From NCBI GenBank assembly GCA_963965975.1, contig OZ014414.1:930001-994000 (forward strand): a DNA stretch of 64,000 nt, read 5' to 3'. Positions 31,117-40,699 of the stretch are shown here, piece by piece (position 1 is the first letter of the stretch; every line of letters begins with the position of its first letter). This stretch comes from Xestospongia bergquistia (Eukaryota > Porifera > Demospongiae > Haplosclerida > Petrosiidae). The notes beneath the pieces are model-generated. The model saw nothing but the letters and a program-made list of their open reading frames with translations. It had not been told where the DNA came from and did no database searches. The position numbers and the translations under genes were made by a program.

Positions 31117-32856
31117 TTACACAACATCTTCTATGACATAGATTTCATATGAACTTGATAATTTATCAAGAATCATATTGTTAAGTTGTCTTTCATATGT
31201 TTCTTCAATAACCTTTTGACAATTGTAAGCATCCTCTCTCTTCCTTTTCCGATATTTTTTAACAGCCATTACAAATATAACCAGACCAATGATACAAATA
31301 ATTATTTGAAACAAAAGAATCCAGAAAGTACATGGCAGTTTGCTTGGGCCATTAATACTCAATACTGAAAATGGTACTTGTATCAATGCACCAATATTAG
31401 TATACGTAGCTCTAATGAGCCAAAAGGCTCCAGTTAACATCCCACTCATATTACACGGTGCTTGACTCGCAACGAATTCCAGACCAAATATAAAGCTTAA
31501 ACCACTAATTATGCCCCCAAACAATAATGGGATAGCATAATATAGAAAGGACATATTGAGAAGTGATAATGATGAGAGACAAGGAACTGTTTCAGGTGTT
31601 ATGTAATGACCTATTGTTTCTATAGTGATCATAGAGACTAAGGACATTAATAGCAGCAGATACAATACAATCATACCTCGGAGTGGATTTAGAAGAAAGT
31701 ATTCAATTTTCGGAAACAATGGGATTACAAGAAGTTCAAGTAGTGGCACAATAATTACAATAAGTTCATCAAATGCATTCCATAAAACATACGAGCCATA
31801 TCCATTCAATGAAGTAGTTGCTCCTTTAAAAGAATTAACATACTGGATTGTTCCAAGTACACCTGGAAAGAATGGTATATACAGACCAAAGAGACATAGC
31901 AAGATCCTTATAACCCTCCAAAATGTTTTCACATCTTCTACTTCCATTTCTCTAAATGGTCCACCATATTTCTGTTTGCCCAGACTAATACGACTAGGAA
32001 TTTTGTTTTCCCAATAGGTTAGGGCACTTCTGTTCTCAGGGGACTTGTGTTGCCAAGCATATTTAAGGACTTGATACACCATCCTGTATGGATTTTTCTT
32101 AAGAACTCCACTGGGTTCAAATTTGTAGTTAAGCCATGCATAAAGACATAATGATAATGAGTTAACTATTAATATGAATAATCCAGTGATTAGTAGCAAC
32201 TTACCATCATAAATAGTTTGATGTACAAAGGCTATAAAACTAACACCAAATCCTACAAACCAGCCCCATGATATCCAGTGTATGAAAGCTCTAATTGTTG
32301 CATTGGGTTTTTCATATAACTGATCTAGTCCATACGCTGGTATATTGGGAAAAAACCCAGAAGTTCCAAACATTAGCAGCAACAATGCTATTCCTGATAT
32401 TCCGTATTTGGCTATATTAACTGGTAGTCCACATGTCCCATATTGAATACAGTAACTGATGACTTGAAGAAGAGTGCCTAACCAACATGACCACAGACTC
32501 AAATGAATAGCTCTCTCACGGCCTATCTTGGTATCTGCTAACCAACCAGTGAAAGGGAAGAGAAGACAAATTATTGAGTTTTGTATAGTAGGCTCAATGT
32601 ACACAGCATTTGTGTCACTTCCAGGAAGAGGAGCATAACATGATGAAGCTTCAGGTTTTGTGGTAATTCCAAAGGCTATGTTATAGGCCAGTTGTAATGA
32701 CATACCAGTAGCTACAGCAAACAGAACTAGTAGCCAAGTAGGTAGATTAATAGAACGAGTTTTAATCTCTTCTATATAACCACTAAAAGTTTTTCTCATA
32801 GTCACAGCCATTGGTAGATTGGAGTTCCTTGTAGTAGCTTCTCTTTGTTCAGTCAT
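31117..32856 (-). CDS. POT/SLC15-like transporter, recent duplicate pair member
   Basis: 579 codons from the ATG at 32856 (MTEQREATTRNSNLPMAVTM), aligned to the start of the sister at 28030. The 17 codons upstream lack an ATG. Differences from the sister are few: EEIKTRS for KEFKYRS in the N-terminus, GMSLQLAYNIAFG in TM1 (Gln replaces the Glu), R for K in two loop positions, FPGVLGTIQYVNSF, and the end SSYEIYVIEDVV. The shared structure and few changes suggest a young duplication with both copies kept open. Confidence 0.9.
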   Translation of the reverse strand: MTEQREATTRNSNLPMAVTMRKTFSGYIEEIKTRSINLPTWLLVLFAVATGMSLQLAYNIAFGITTKPEASSCYAPLPGSDTNAVYIEPTIQNSIICLLFPFTGWLADTKIGRERAIHLSLWSCWLGTLLQVISYCIQYGTCGLPVNIAKYGISGIALLLLMFGTSGFFPNIPAYGLDQLYEKPNATIRAFIHWISWGWFVGFGVSFIAFVHQTIYDGKLLLITGLFILIVNSLSLCLYAWLNYKFEPSGVLKKNPYRMVYQVLKYAWQHKSPENRSALTYWENKIPSRISLGKQKYGGPFREMEVEDVKTFWRVIRILLCLFGLYIPFFPGVLGTIQYVNSFKGATTSLNGYGSYVLWNAFDELIVIIVPLLELLVIPLFPKIEYFLLNPLRGMIVLYLLLLMSLVSMITIETIGHYITPETVPCLSSLSLLNMSFLYYAIPLLFGGIISGLSFIFGLEFVASQAPCNMSGMLTGAFWLIRATYTNIGALIQVPFSVLSINGPSKLPCTFWILLFQIIICIIGLVIFVMAVKKYRKRKREDAYNCQKVIEETYERQLNNMILDKLSSSYEIYVIEDVV

Positions 32857-34027
32857 GATAAGATGAAAGTTGAAATTGGAAAAGAGAAAGTAGCTCTTCC
32901 AAAACAAGCATCACAAAATTTATATAAGTAAACACTGAAAAAATTACTACATATTTGTACTTTGTACTTTTATGGTAATTCCCAGTATGACTAACACTGG
33001 CAATAATAGTGTAAACAGTTCCCAAACAATACTTATAGTAAAATAAACTGTTCAACTTATACATCATTGCTTTAAAATAACTATTTATACCAATTTGTGT
33101 TTGGATGCATGAAAAAGGTCTAATCCTATTGGTCTCATATTAAAATCAATAATTATATATACAAACATCAGATGAAATGGTTTTGAGTAATTATTATAAG
33201 AATGTGAAAGTTATGACATACGATAGCTTTTTTAGGTACAACAATAAACATGAGTCAATCAATTAAATGGGCATGTCCTTATATAAGCACAATATTGGGT
33301 ATTTAATATACAATAACAAAAGTCATAGACAGCCACATAGCTATTAGTAATATATGGGTAAAGGAACATAGCTTTTAACAAAACAAAACTGGAAGAAGAG
33401 TGATCACCTTAAAAGTATTTGTTATGAAATAGGAATTAATAATTAAGTGGACCACAACATTAAGATCAATACTAAATATTTTTACCTTCAGTGTAGTTGT
33501 ATTGGTCTACAATTAATTACAAGCACCTGTGAATGAATTTTATCTAAAGCCACACCCTTTATAATGGTATATGTCTGTGTTGTTTAATGGCACTAAGAAT
33601 TAATAACAACGTAGAAATTTATTATGTTTACATTAGCATAAATACAACATACTATCAATCTGTTTTTAGAGCTTAAAAGTCAATCTTCTCATCATCCATG
33701 TCTCTAAGAATAAACAATATTTTGTAGCTGTTTATATAAGATCACACTTATAGGTGTAGGGGCTTTGCTGGACCAATTTTCTTCGAAAAATTGAATATTC
33801 ATTATTAATTAATAATAGCTTGTTATGAATAATTACTATGAATAATTAATTATATGGTTTTCCTACTAGGCAGACTCGATTAATTAATATTTTATTTAAG
33901 TTAACGCCCATCATGAATAATTAATTAATGAACCAACTATTTAAGTCTTCTCTGTCAGTTACGTGCTGACAAAACACATCTTTGTCGCTGACTACTTGGT
34001 AGAACTCTATATTAAGAGGAAAACATA
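32857..34027. promoter_or_regulatory. Divergent spacer with homeobox-like repeats and TATA-like box
   Basis: About 1.17 kb between divergent ATGs. Near the plus-strand gene, TATGAATAATTA occurs twice in a row (33825-33850) and CATGAATAATTAATTAATG again at about 33912-33930, all with TAATTA cores typical of homeodomain sites. TATTTAAG at 33938-33945, about 85 bp before the ATG, could be a TATA-like box. The part nearest the minus-strand gene is homologous to the 28.1-28.5 kb flank. Confidence 0.45.
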
Positions 34028-35728
34028 ATGACAAAGTGCGCTACTGAACTTAAAGGCCGAACAATGAACCTACAGAGTTGGCTCCTTGTCTTGGATGCCA
34101 TTGTCAAAAGTGCTTGTACTGATCTTGGTTTCAATATAATATTCTCATTAAGTACATCTCCTGAAGTGTCCTGTTTCTATCCATTTTCTGGTATTAAGAT
34201 AAATAACTTGCTTATTGCTAATACATTGCAGTTCCTTGTATTCTGTATTCTTTATCCTTTTACTGGTTGGGTAGCAGATACAAAAATTGGTCGTGAGAAA
34301 GCAATTCACTTAAGTCTGTGGTTGTGTTGGTTTGGTACTCTTCTTCAAGTTATCAGTTACTGTATTCAATATGGGACATGTGGACTACCAGTTAATATAG
34401 CCAAATATGGAATATCTGGAGTAGCTTTAGTGATGTTAATTGTGGGTACAGCTGGTTTAAGCACAAATATTCCTCCATATGGTTTAGATCAGTTGTATAA
34501 CAAACCAAACACACATTCCAGAGCTTTCATTCACTGGATTGTTTGGGGATATTACGTTGGTTATACTGTGGGGTATATTGCATTTGTACCTCAAACAATA
34601 TATAATCCAACATTACTATTGGTGACAATAATGGTGATATTTCTAATGACTTCAGCAGCTCTGTTTTTTCATGCTAGGTTTAATTACAAGTTTGAACTGA
34701 GTGGAGTATTAAAAAAAAATCCATATAAAATGGTCTATCAAACACTTAAATATGCCTATCAACATACATCTCCTGAGAATAGAAGTGCCCTGACATACTG
34801 GGAGAAGAAGATGCCAAAACGAATTGATCTTGGCAAACAGAAATATGGTGGACCTTTCAAAGAAATTGAGATAGAGGACACAAAAACATTTTGGAGAATC
34901 ATTACAGTTCTTCTCAGCACTTTTGGCTTCTATATAGTGTACTTTCACACAGTACTGGGGGTTCTACGATATACAAACTCATTCAGAGGAGCTACTAACA
35001 CACTCAATGGATATGGATCATATGCACTGTGGAGTTCATTTGATGAAGTCATCATTATATTAGTACCTCTGGTGGAGTTTGTGATTGTACCTCTCTTTCC
35101 AAAAATTGAGTACTTTATAAAACCGCTCAGAGGATTTGGTTTTGCATACATACTAATTACTATCTCCCTAATATCAATGATTGTTATTGACATAGTTGGA
35201 CATTTCATCACTCCAGGATGCTTCCTATCTGCCACTTCAAATGATAAAGCTATTAATATATCCTTTCTTTACTACATTATTCCATTTGCATTTTCAAGTG
35301 TAGTTGGTGGACTCAGCACAATATGTATGTTAGAGTTTATAGCAAGCCAAGCACCTGTTTATATGAGTGCAATGTTAACGGGGATGTTCTGGTTAATACG
35401 TAGCATATATAATTATATAGGAGTGTCTTTATTGATTCCGTTTACATCTTTTGATCTTAATGGTCCTGGAAAGCTTTCTTGTAGTTTTTGGAGTCTCTTA
35501 ATTCAGTTGTTTATATGTGTGTTTGGATTTATAACTTATATTGTTATTTCAAAAAGGTACAAGCAAAGAAAGAGAGAGGAGAATTATGATGCTTACATGA
35601 TGAATGTACTCGAAGACAATTACATAAGAAAATTTGATGCAATAGGTACCATAGATGAATCAGATGAAGTGTTTGTTATTGAAAGCTTATATTCTCCATA
35701 TATTCCAGCAGAAAAAGCTTATAATTAG
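34028..35728 (+). CDS. POT/SLC15-like multi-pass transporter
   Basis: 566 codons, ATG at 34028 (MTKCATELKGRTMNLQSW), with a very short N-terminal tail. TM1 reads CTDLGFNIIFSLST (Asp at the acidic position). Boxes are GWVADTKIGREKAI, YGLDQLYNKPNTHSRAFIHW, KYGGPFKEIEIEDTKTFWRI and EFIASQAPVYMSA (Ala for Gly). It is tandem with 36214-37935; the last about 70 residues of the two are almost identical while the rest is clearly less so. The 3' flank of about 200 bp is also related. Confidence 0.88.
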   Translation: MTKCATELKGRTMNLQSWLLVLDAIVKSACTDLGFNIIFSLSTSPEVSCFYPFSGIKINNLLIANTLQFLVFCILYPFTGWVADTKIGREKAIHLSLWLCWFGTLLQVISYCIQYGTCGLPVNIAKYGISGVALVMLIVGTAGLSTNIPPYGLDQLYNKPNTHSRAFIHWIVWGYYVGYTVGYIAFVPQTIYNPTLLLVTIMVIFLMTSAALFFHARFNYKFELSGVLKKNPYKMVYQTLKYAYQHTSPENRSALTYWEKKMPKRIDLGKQKYGGPFKEIEIEDTKTFWRIITVLLSTFGFYIVYFHTVLGVLRYTNSFRGATNTLNGYGSYALWSSFDEVIIILVPLVEFVIVPLFPKIEYFIKPLRGFGFAYILITISLISMIVIDIVGHFITPGCFLSATSNDKAINISFLYYIIPFAFSSVVGGLSTICMLEFIASQAPVYMSAMLTGMFWLIRSIYNYIGVSLLIPFTSFDLNGPGKLSCSFWSLLIQLFICVFGFITYIVISKRYKQRKREENYDAYMMNVLEDNYIRKFDAIGTIDESDEVFVIESLYSPYIPAEKAYN

Positions 35729-36213
35729 ACGATTTTTTGACTAAATCATGCACCATTGTTATTACTGTCATTTAAGTAATGATTTTGTAAAGTCTTCTTT
35801 ATTGTAGTGCAATTTCATTTATGTTTTGTCATACAAGTGGACATTCTTGTAGTCATAGCTACTGCTATATAAAAGTTATATTTATCAGCATTTTTTTTCA
35901 AATATGACAGAGTGAAAGTTGAATGCTCATTCAAAAAACAAGCCATTTATAAATCTATATACTTGATATATAAATGCTGAAACTTAATACTACACTATAT
36001 ATATGTGCTTTGTAATGGCTATAGTAAATGGTAATTCCCTGTACAAACATTCCATGTATAGTTGCATGGAGATTAAATAACATCACATAATCACGCTTGT
36101 CAGTTTATTAAAATTATTCCAACCACACATCCTGTCACTTAGCTAAACTTATGCTGACTAGACATCTTTTGTCACTGGCAAGTTGCTAGACCTTACTGTC
36201 ACCAGTAAATATA
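35729..36213. other. Spacer between tandem plus-strand genes
   Basis: 485 bp holding the 3' flank of one gene, related to 37936-38135 (shared ATACAAGTGGACATT / ATACAATGGACATT and AGTCATAGCTACT / AGTCATAGTTACT), and the promoter of the next. No clear core elements were placed. Confidence 0.5.
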
Positions 36214-37935
36214 ATGAATAAATACTCTACTGAAATTAAAGGCCGAATGATGAACCTACAAAGTTGGATTCTCGTCTTTGATTCCATTGTAGCAAGTTCT
36301 GCTATTGAGCTTGGTTTCAGTAACATACTGTCACTAAGCACAACTGCTGAAGTGTCGTGTTCAGATCCAGTTACCATAGCTACTATTAATAGTGATCACC
36401 TGTTCATCACATCTACTTTACAATTTATTATATTCACTGTTCTCTATCCTTTTACTGGCTGGTTAGCTGACACAAAAATTGGTCGTGAGAAAGCAATTCA
36501 CTTAAGTCTTTGGTCTTGTTGGCTTGGAACTGTCCTTCAAGTTGTCAGTTACTGTATTCAGTATGGGACATGTGGATTACCAGTTAATATAGCCAAATAT
36601 GGAATATCAGGAGTGGCTTTGGTGATGATAATAATTGGAACAGCTGGTCTAAACACTAACATCCCGCCATATGGAATAGATCAGCTGTATGAAAAACCAA
36701 ACACACATTCTAGGGCTTTCATTCATTGGATTGTTTGGGGAACGTATGTTGGTTATTCTTTTGCTTTTATTGCATTTGTTCCTCAATCAATTTACAATCC
36801 TGCTTTACTAATGATAACAGCAATGTTGATACTTGTTGTGAACTCAATAGCATTGTTGCTTCATGCTTGGTTTAATCACAGGTTTGAACTAAGTGGAGTG
36901 TTACAGAAAAACCCATATAAGTTAGTGTATCAAGTCCTCAAGTATGCCTTTCAACACAAGTTCCCAGAAAACAGAAGTGCTCTGACCTACTGGGAAGACA
37001 AGATACCAAGTCGAATTAGTTTAGGTAAACGAAAATATGGGGGGCCATTTACAGAAGGTGATGTTGAGAACACAAAATCATTCTGGAGAATTCTTGCTGT
37101 TCTTCTTAGCACATTTGGTTTCTTTATAGGATTATATTACACTGTACTTGGTATATTACAGTATGCAAACTCTTTTATGGGCGCAACTGAACTCAATGGG
37201 TATATGTCATATGTAGTATGGAGTTCTTTCCAGGAATTCACTATTATATTAGTGCCACTAGTGGAGCTTGTGATTATACCTCTATTTCCAAAAATAGAAT
37301 ATTTTATTCTCAACCCTCTTAGAGGATTAGGTGGTACATACATATTAATGATACTTACATTAATATCAATGCTTGTTATTGATACAGTTGGACATTTTGT
37401 CACTCATTATGATTTAGGTTGCTTCCTTTCTGCAAGTCCTCAATATAAACAACTTGACATGTCCTATCTTTACTATATCATACCATTTTTAATTTCAAGT
37501 TTACTTGGTGGACTCAGTACAATCTTCATTTTAGAATTTATATGTAGTCAAGCACCTGTTAATATGAGTGGTATGCTAACGGGTATATTCTGGTTAATAC
37601 GTGGTGTATATGTTAATACTGGGGCACTCTTACTAATTCCATTCAAGTATTTGGATGCAAATGGTCCTGGTAAAATTTCTTGTAGTTTTTGGAGTCTCTT
37701 AATTCAGTTGTTTATATGTGTGCTTGGATTTATAACTTATATTGTTATTTCAAAAAGGTACAAGCAAAGAAAGAGAGAAGAGAATTATGATGCTTACATG
37801 ATGAATGTACTAGAAGATAATTACATAAGAAAATTTAATGAGATAGGTACCATAGATGAATCAAATGAAGTCATTGTTATCGAAAGCTTACGTTCTCCAT
37901 ATATGTCAGCAGAAAAAACTAATATAATTAATTAG
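36214..37935 (+). CDS. POT/SLC15-like multi-pass transporter
   Basis: 573 codons, ATG at 36214 (MNKYSTEIKGRMMNLQSW). TM1 reads AIELGFSNILSLST. Boxes are GWLADTKIGREKAI, YGIDQLYEKPNTHSRAFIHW, KYGGPFTEGDVENTKSFWRI (Asn for Asp of VEDVK) and EFICSQAPVNMSG. The extracellular TM7 region has ATELNGYMSYVVW, one residue shorter than the usual GATTSLNGYGSYVLW. The tail from FWSLLIQLFICV onward matches the upstream neighbour almost residue for residue, pointing to gene conversion. Confidence 0.88.
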   Translation: MNKYSTEIKGRMMNLQSWILVFDSIVASSAIELGFSNILSLSTTAEVSCSDPVTIATINSDHLFITSTLQFIIFTVLYPFTGWLADTKIGREKAIHLSLWSCWLGTVLQVVSYCIQYGTCGLPVNIAKYGISGVALVMIIIGTAGLNTNIPPYGIDQLYEKPNTHSRAFIHWIVWGTYVGYSFAFIAFVPQSIYNPALLMITAMLILVVNSIALLLHAWFNHRFELSGVLQKNPYKLVYQVLKYAFQHKFPENRSALTYWEDKIPSRISLGKRKYGGPFTEGDVENTKSFWRILAVLLSTFGFFIGLYYTVLGILQYANSFMGATELNGYMSYVVWSSFQEFTIILVPLVELVIIPLFPKIEYFILNPLRGLGGTYILMILTLISMLVIDTVGHFVTHYDLGCFLSASPQYKQLDMSYLYYIIPFLISSLLGGLSTIFILEFICSQAPVNMSGMLTGIFWLIRGVYVNTGALLLIPFKYLDANGPGKISCSFWSLLIQLFICVLGFITYIVISKRYKQRKREENYDAYMMNVLEDNYIRKFNEIGTIDESNEVIVIESLRSPYMSAEKTNIIN

Positions 37936-38159
37936 ACATTTTTCTTATCAAATTTCAATAATTTTATTAAGCATAATGTAAAACATACACCATTATTACA
38001 TCTGTAATTTATGAAATTTATAATGTATTTTTTATTGTTGTGTCATTTTATTTAAATTTATCATACAATGGACATTATCATAGTCATAGTTACTATTATA
38101 CTGAAGTTACATTGTATCAATTTTTTTATATATATGATATATACATACTAATGGTCTAT

Positions 38160-38325
38160 AACAGAATTAAAGGACAAAAGAACAGAGCTCTCGCTGTGTT
38201 GCTGTTACTCCGAGTTTCACGCGTTATGCGATCGTCAGATAGCTGTCTGACGATCGCATAACGCGTGAAACTCGGAGTAACAGCAACACAGCGAGAGCTC
38301 TGTTCTTTTGTCCTTTAATTCTGTT
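38160..38325. repeat. 166-bp near-perfect palindrome (foldback element)
   Basis: Bases 38160-38242 and 38243-38325 are inverted copies of each other with a single mismatch next to the centre (T38240/G38245). Each arm runs from ACAGAATTAAAGGACAAAAG to GCGATCGTCAGA. Arm GC is 36 of 80 bases, well above the surrounding spacer. The 16-bp ATACTAATGGTCTATA stands directly left of it and again at about 38385-38400, so the element with a short right tail may be flanked by a direct repeat. A plus-strand open frame crosses it (38040-38261) but is not a gene. Confidence 0.93.
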
Positions 38326-38384
38326 CTAACCCGTTCTGTTTAAACGACATCGAGCACTCTTCAACAGACTTAGATACTTAAGTA

Positions 38385-38436
38385 TACTAATGGTCTATAT
38401 ACATGTACATGTAATGGTCTATATACATGTACATGT
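38385..38436. repeat. Short tandem repeat
   Basis: Two units of AATGGTCTATATACATGTAC ATGT in direct repeat. The first part of the unit also lies at 38145-38160, left of the palindrome. Confidence 0.85.
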
Positions 38437-38575
38437 AACCAAGTTGGCAAAATGAAAATATATCATATCAATGTTTGTGATGAAATAAAATTTATAAGCA
38501 TCACATACATAAGAATAGGTTTGTATTTACAAAATAAAAAAAGCTACCTTAAATTATAAACTGTGTTTTCATAAA

Positions 38576-40267
38576 TCATATTAGTTGTTTTTGTAGAAGT
38601 TCCCTCTCATATATTTCCTCTATGACAATTTTAGGATTATATATTTCTTGTCTTATCCTCTTCTTATACTTTCTTGCTGTTTTATAATATACACCAAACC
38701 CAATTACAGAGATACTTAGTAATATAATAAGCAACCAAAAGGTACAAGATAGCTTACTGGGACCATCAAAGTGAGTTAAAGAAAATAGTAGTTCTACTAG
38801 TCCTCCGATACTAAAATAAAAAGTTTGCAAAGTAATATAGACTGCTGTCAGTAGACCACTCATATTTTGAGGTGCTTGACTGCATATAAACTCGTATACA
38901 TGGACATTGATCATGACGCTACAAAAAGCCATGAAAATGAAGGGTATGATATACACAATATAAGGTGTGTTCAGGTCCACTGTGTTTTGTGAATTGCTAA
39001 AGGGACACGTCACATGCCATGATGTTGTAAAGTGACTACTCACGTCAATAATAAGCATTGATAATATAGTTAACAAGAGTAGAATATATGCTATGCCTAT
39101 ACCTCTAAGTGGGTTAAAAAGAAAATACTCTATCTTTGGATACAGAGGAATGATAACTAGCTCAAGCAATGGAATAATTAATAAAGTACTTGAAAAGAAA
39201 AAGTTAGACATGGCAATAGCACCATCGCCTGATCCCCCTTGAAATGGTTCCATGAATAATGTAACATCCATTATTGCTACAAAGTAAGAGATGTAGAAAC
39301 CAAATGTTGATAACAACACGAAGACTATCCTCCAAAATGTCTTAGTTTCCTCTACTTCATCTTCCTTAAATGGTCCACCATATTTTTCCTTAGCTAAGTT
39401 GACACCAGTTGGTATTACATCTTCCCAATAGGTGAGGGCACTCCTGTTTTCTGGTGCTTTATGCTGTCGAGCATAACGCAAGACTTTATAAATCAACAAA
39501 TATGGGTTTTTAGCAAGCTTGCCACTAACTTCAAAATGATGGCGTAAACAAATTGTGACAATAAGAGTTAGGGAAAACAAGGCAAAGATTGTTATGGATA
39601 TCAACAAACTTGATAAATAATAATCATTAGACACACTGGTCGCTGTCACATAATACAAAAGATAACGAATATTTAACCCCCACACTAACCAGTGTACAAA
39701 TGTTCTTATTTGAGCACTAGAGTGATCCTTCAACTGGTCCAATCCATATGCTAGTACGTTGGTATAAAAAGCAATTACACCCAATACTATTAACAAGAAT
39801 GCTACACCTGATATTCCATATTTGGCTATATTAACTGGTAGTCCACATGTTCCATATTGAATACAGTAACTAATGACTTGAAGAAGTGTCCCAATCCAAC
39901 AGGACCACAGACTTAAATTAATGGCTCTCTCACGACCAATCTTTATATCAGCTAACCAACCAAATAGAGGCGCTGCCAAATTAAAGACCATGCCTGGAGC
40001 AAGGAAATTAGTTATATTCATTATATCTGGCTCCACAGCCCAACAAGATGAAAGGTTAGGTCTTGAAAAAGCTTGATAAAAGATCTCAAATCCTAGATGA
40101 AGGCATAGACCCATCATACTAGCATACAAAACAAGTAACCAACAAGGAATTGTAATATTACGGTTCTTGAGTTCTTTCAGGTAGTTAGAAAATCGGGTCT
40201 CACATGACTGTTTTCCCCTGTTATAATCATCAATGAAACTAAGAAGAGGCTTCCTTTCCTGCTCCAT
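38576..40267 (-). CDS. POT/SLC15-like transporter, most divergent member
   Basis: 563 codons from the ATG at 40267 (MEQERKPLLSFIDDYNRG); codons upstream lack an ATG. TM1 reads CLHLGFEIFYQAFSRP, with the acidic residue shifted. The TM1-TM2 loop (CWAVEPDIMNITNF) is short. The GATTSLNGYGSYVLW segment, shared by almost all others, is replaced by a GGSGDGAIAMSNFF sequence. Other boxes hold: GWLADIKIGRERAI, YGLDQLKDHSSAQIRTFVHW, KYGGPFKEDEVEETKTFWRI (Glu for Asp) and EFICSQAPQNMSG. ENRSALTYWEDVIPTGVN departs from the usual KIPSRI. Despite this divergence, the DNA around CIQYGTCGLPVNIAKYGISG remains close to the other copies. Confidence 0.87.
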   Translation of the reverse strand: MEQERKPLLSFIDDYNRGKQSCETRFSNYLKELKNRNITIPCWLLVLYASMMGLCLHLGFEIFYQAFSRPNLSSCWAVEPDIMNITNFLAPGMVFNLAAPLFGWLADIKIGRERAINLSLWSCWIGTLLQVISYCIQYGTCGLPVNIAKYGISGVAFLLIVLGVIAFYTNVLAYGLDQLKDHSSAQIRTFVHWLVWGLNIRYLLYYVTATSVSNDYYLSSLLISITIFALFSLTLIVTICLRHHFEVSGKLAKNPYLLIYKVLRYARQHKAPENRSALTYWEDVIPTGVNLAKEKYGGPFKEDEVEETKTFWRIVFVLLSTFGFYISYFVAIMDVTLFMEPFQGGSGDGAIAMSNFFFSSTLLIIPLLELVIIPLYPKIEYFLFNPLRGIGIAYILLLLTILSMLIIDVSSHFTTSWHVTCPFSNSQNTVDLNTPYIVYIIPFIFMAFCSVMINVHVYEFICSQAPQNMSGLLTAVYITLQTFYFSIGGLVELLFSLTHFDGPSKLSCTFWLLIILLSISVIGFGVYYKTARKYKKRIRQEIYNPKIVIEEIYERELLQKQLI

Positions 40268-40699
40268 TTTAGATCTATTACTCAGCTTATCAAAAAAGTG
40301 TTGTATAAACAATACACTTATATGGCAAAGTACAAAGTTTAAAACTACATCCTAATACATTTAACTCACAAAACACATTATATTGAGACATATAATCAGT
40401 AGCACTGACAACAAAACTCATCAAAAAGGTGATGTACCCAGGTAACATATTACAATGCATTTTACATTATCTTCAATTGATGTACTGGTTTTCTGTGTAA
40501 TTTAGCTTATTCCTTGTATCATCGTTACTTTAATTGAAAGTAAAGTTGTTTTGTTCTGTTGTTTTGTCTTTCAATAATAACTTATATTCACTTAATACAA
40601 TTAATACTCTTCACACACACACACTAAATATTTAACCCACAAACTTGTAATAATTATTTACTGAGACAAAAAAATTGCTAACAATAAAAAAAAGTTTTA
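40268..40699. other. Intergenic spacer
   Basis: 432 bp between same-strand genes. A short (AC)n run lies near 40613-40624. Nothing else is recognised. Confidence 0.5.

Noticed and set aside
38040-38261. 73-codon plus-strand frame ending inside the palindrome
   Set aside because: Half of it is one arm of the foldback; no family match and the frame ends at the palindrome centre.
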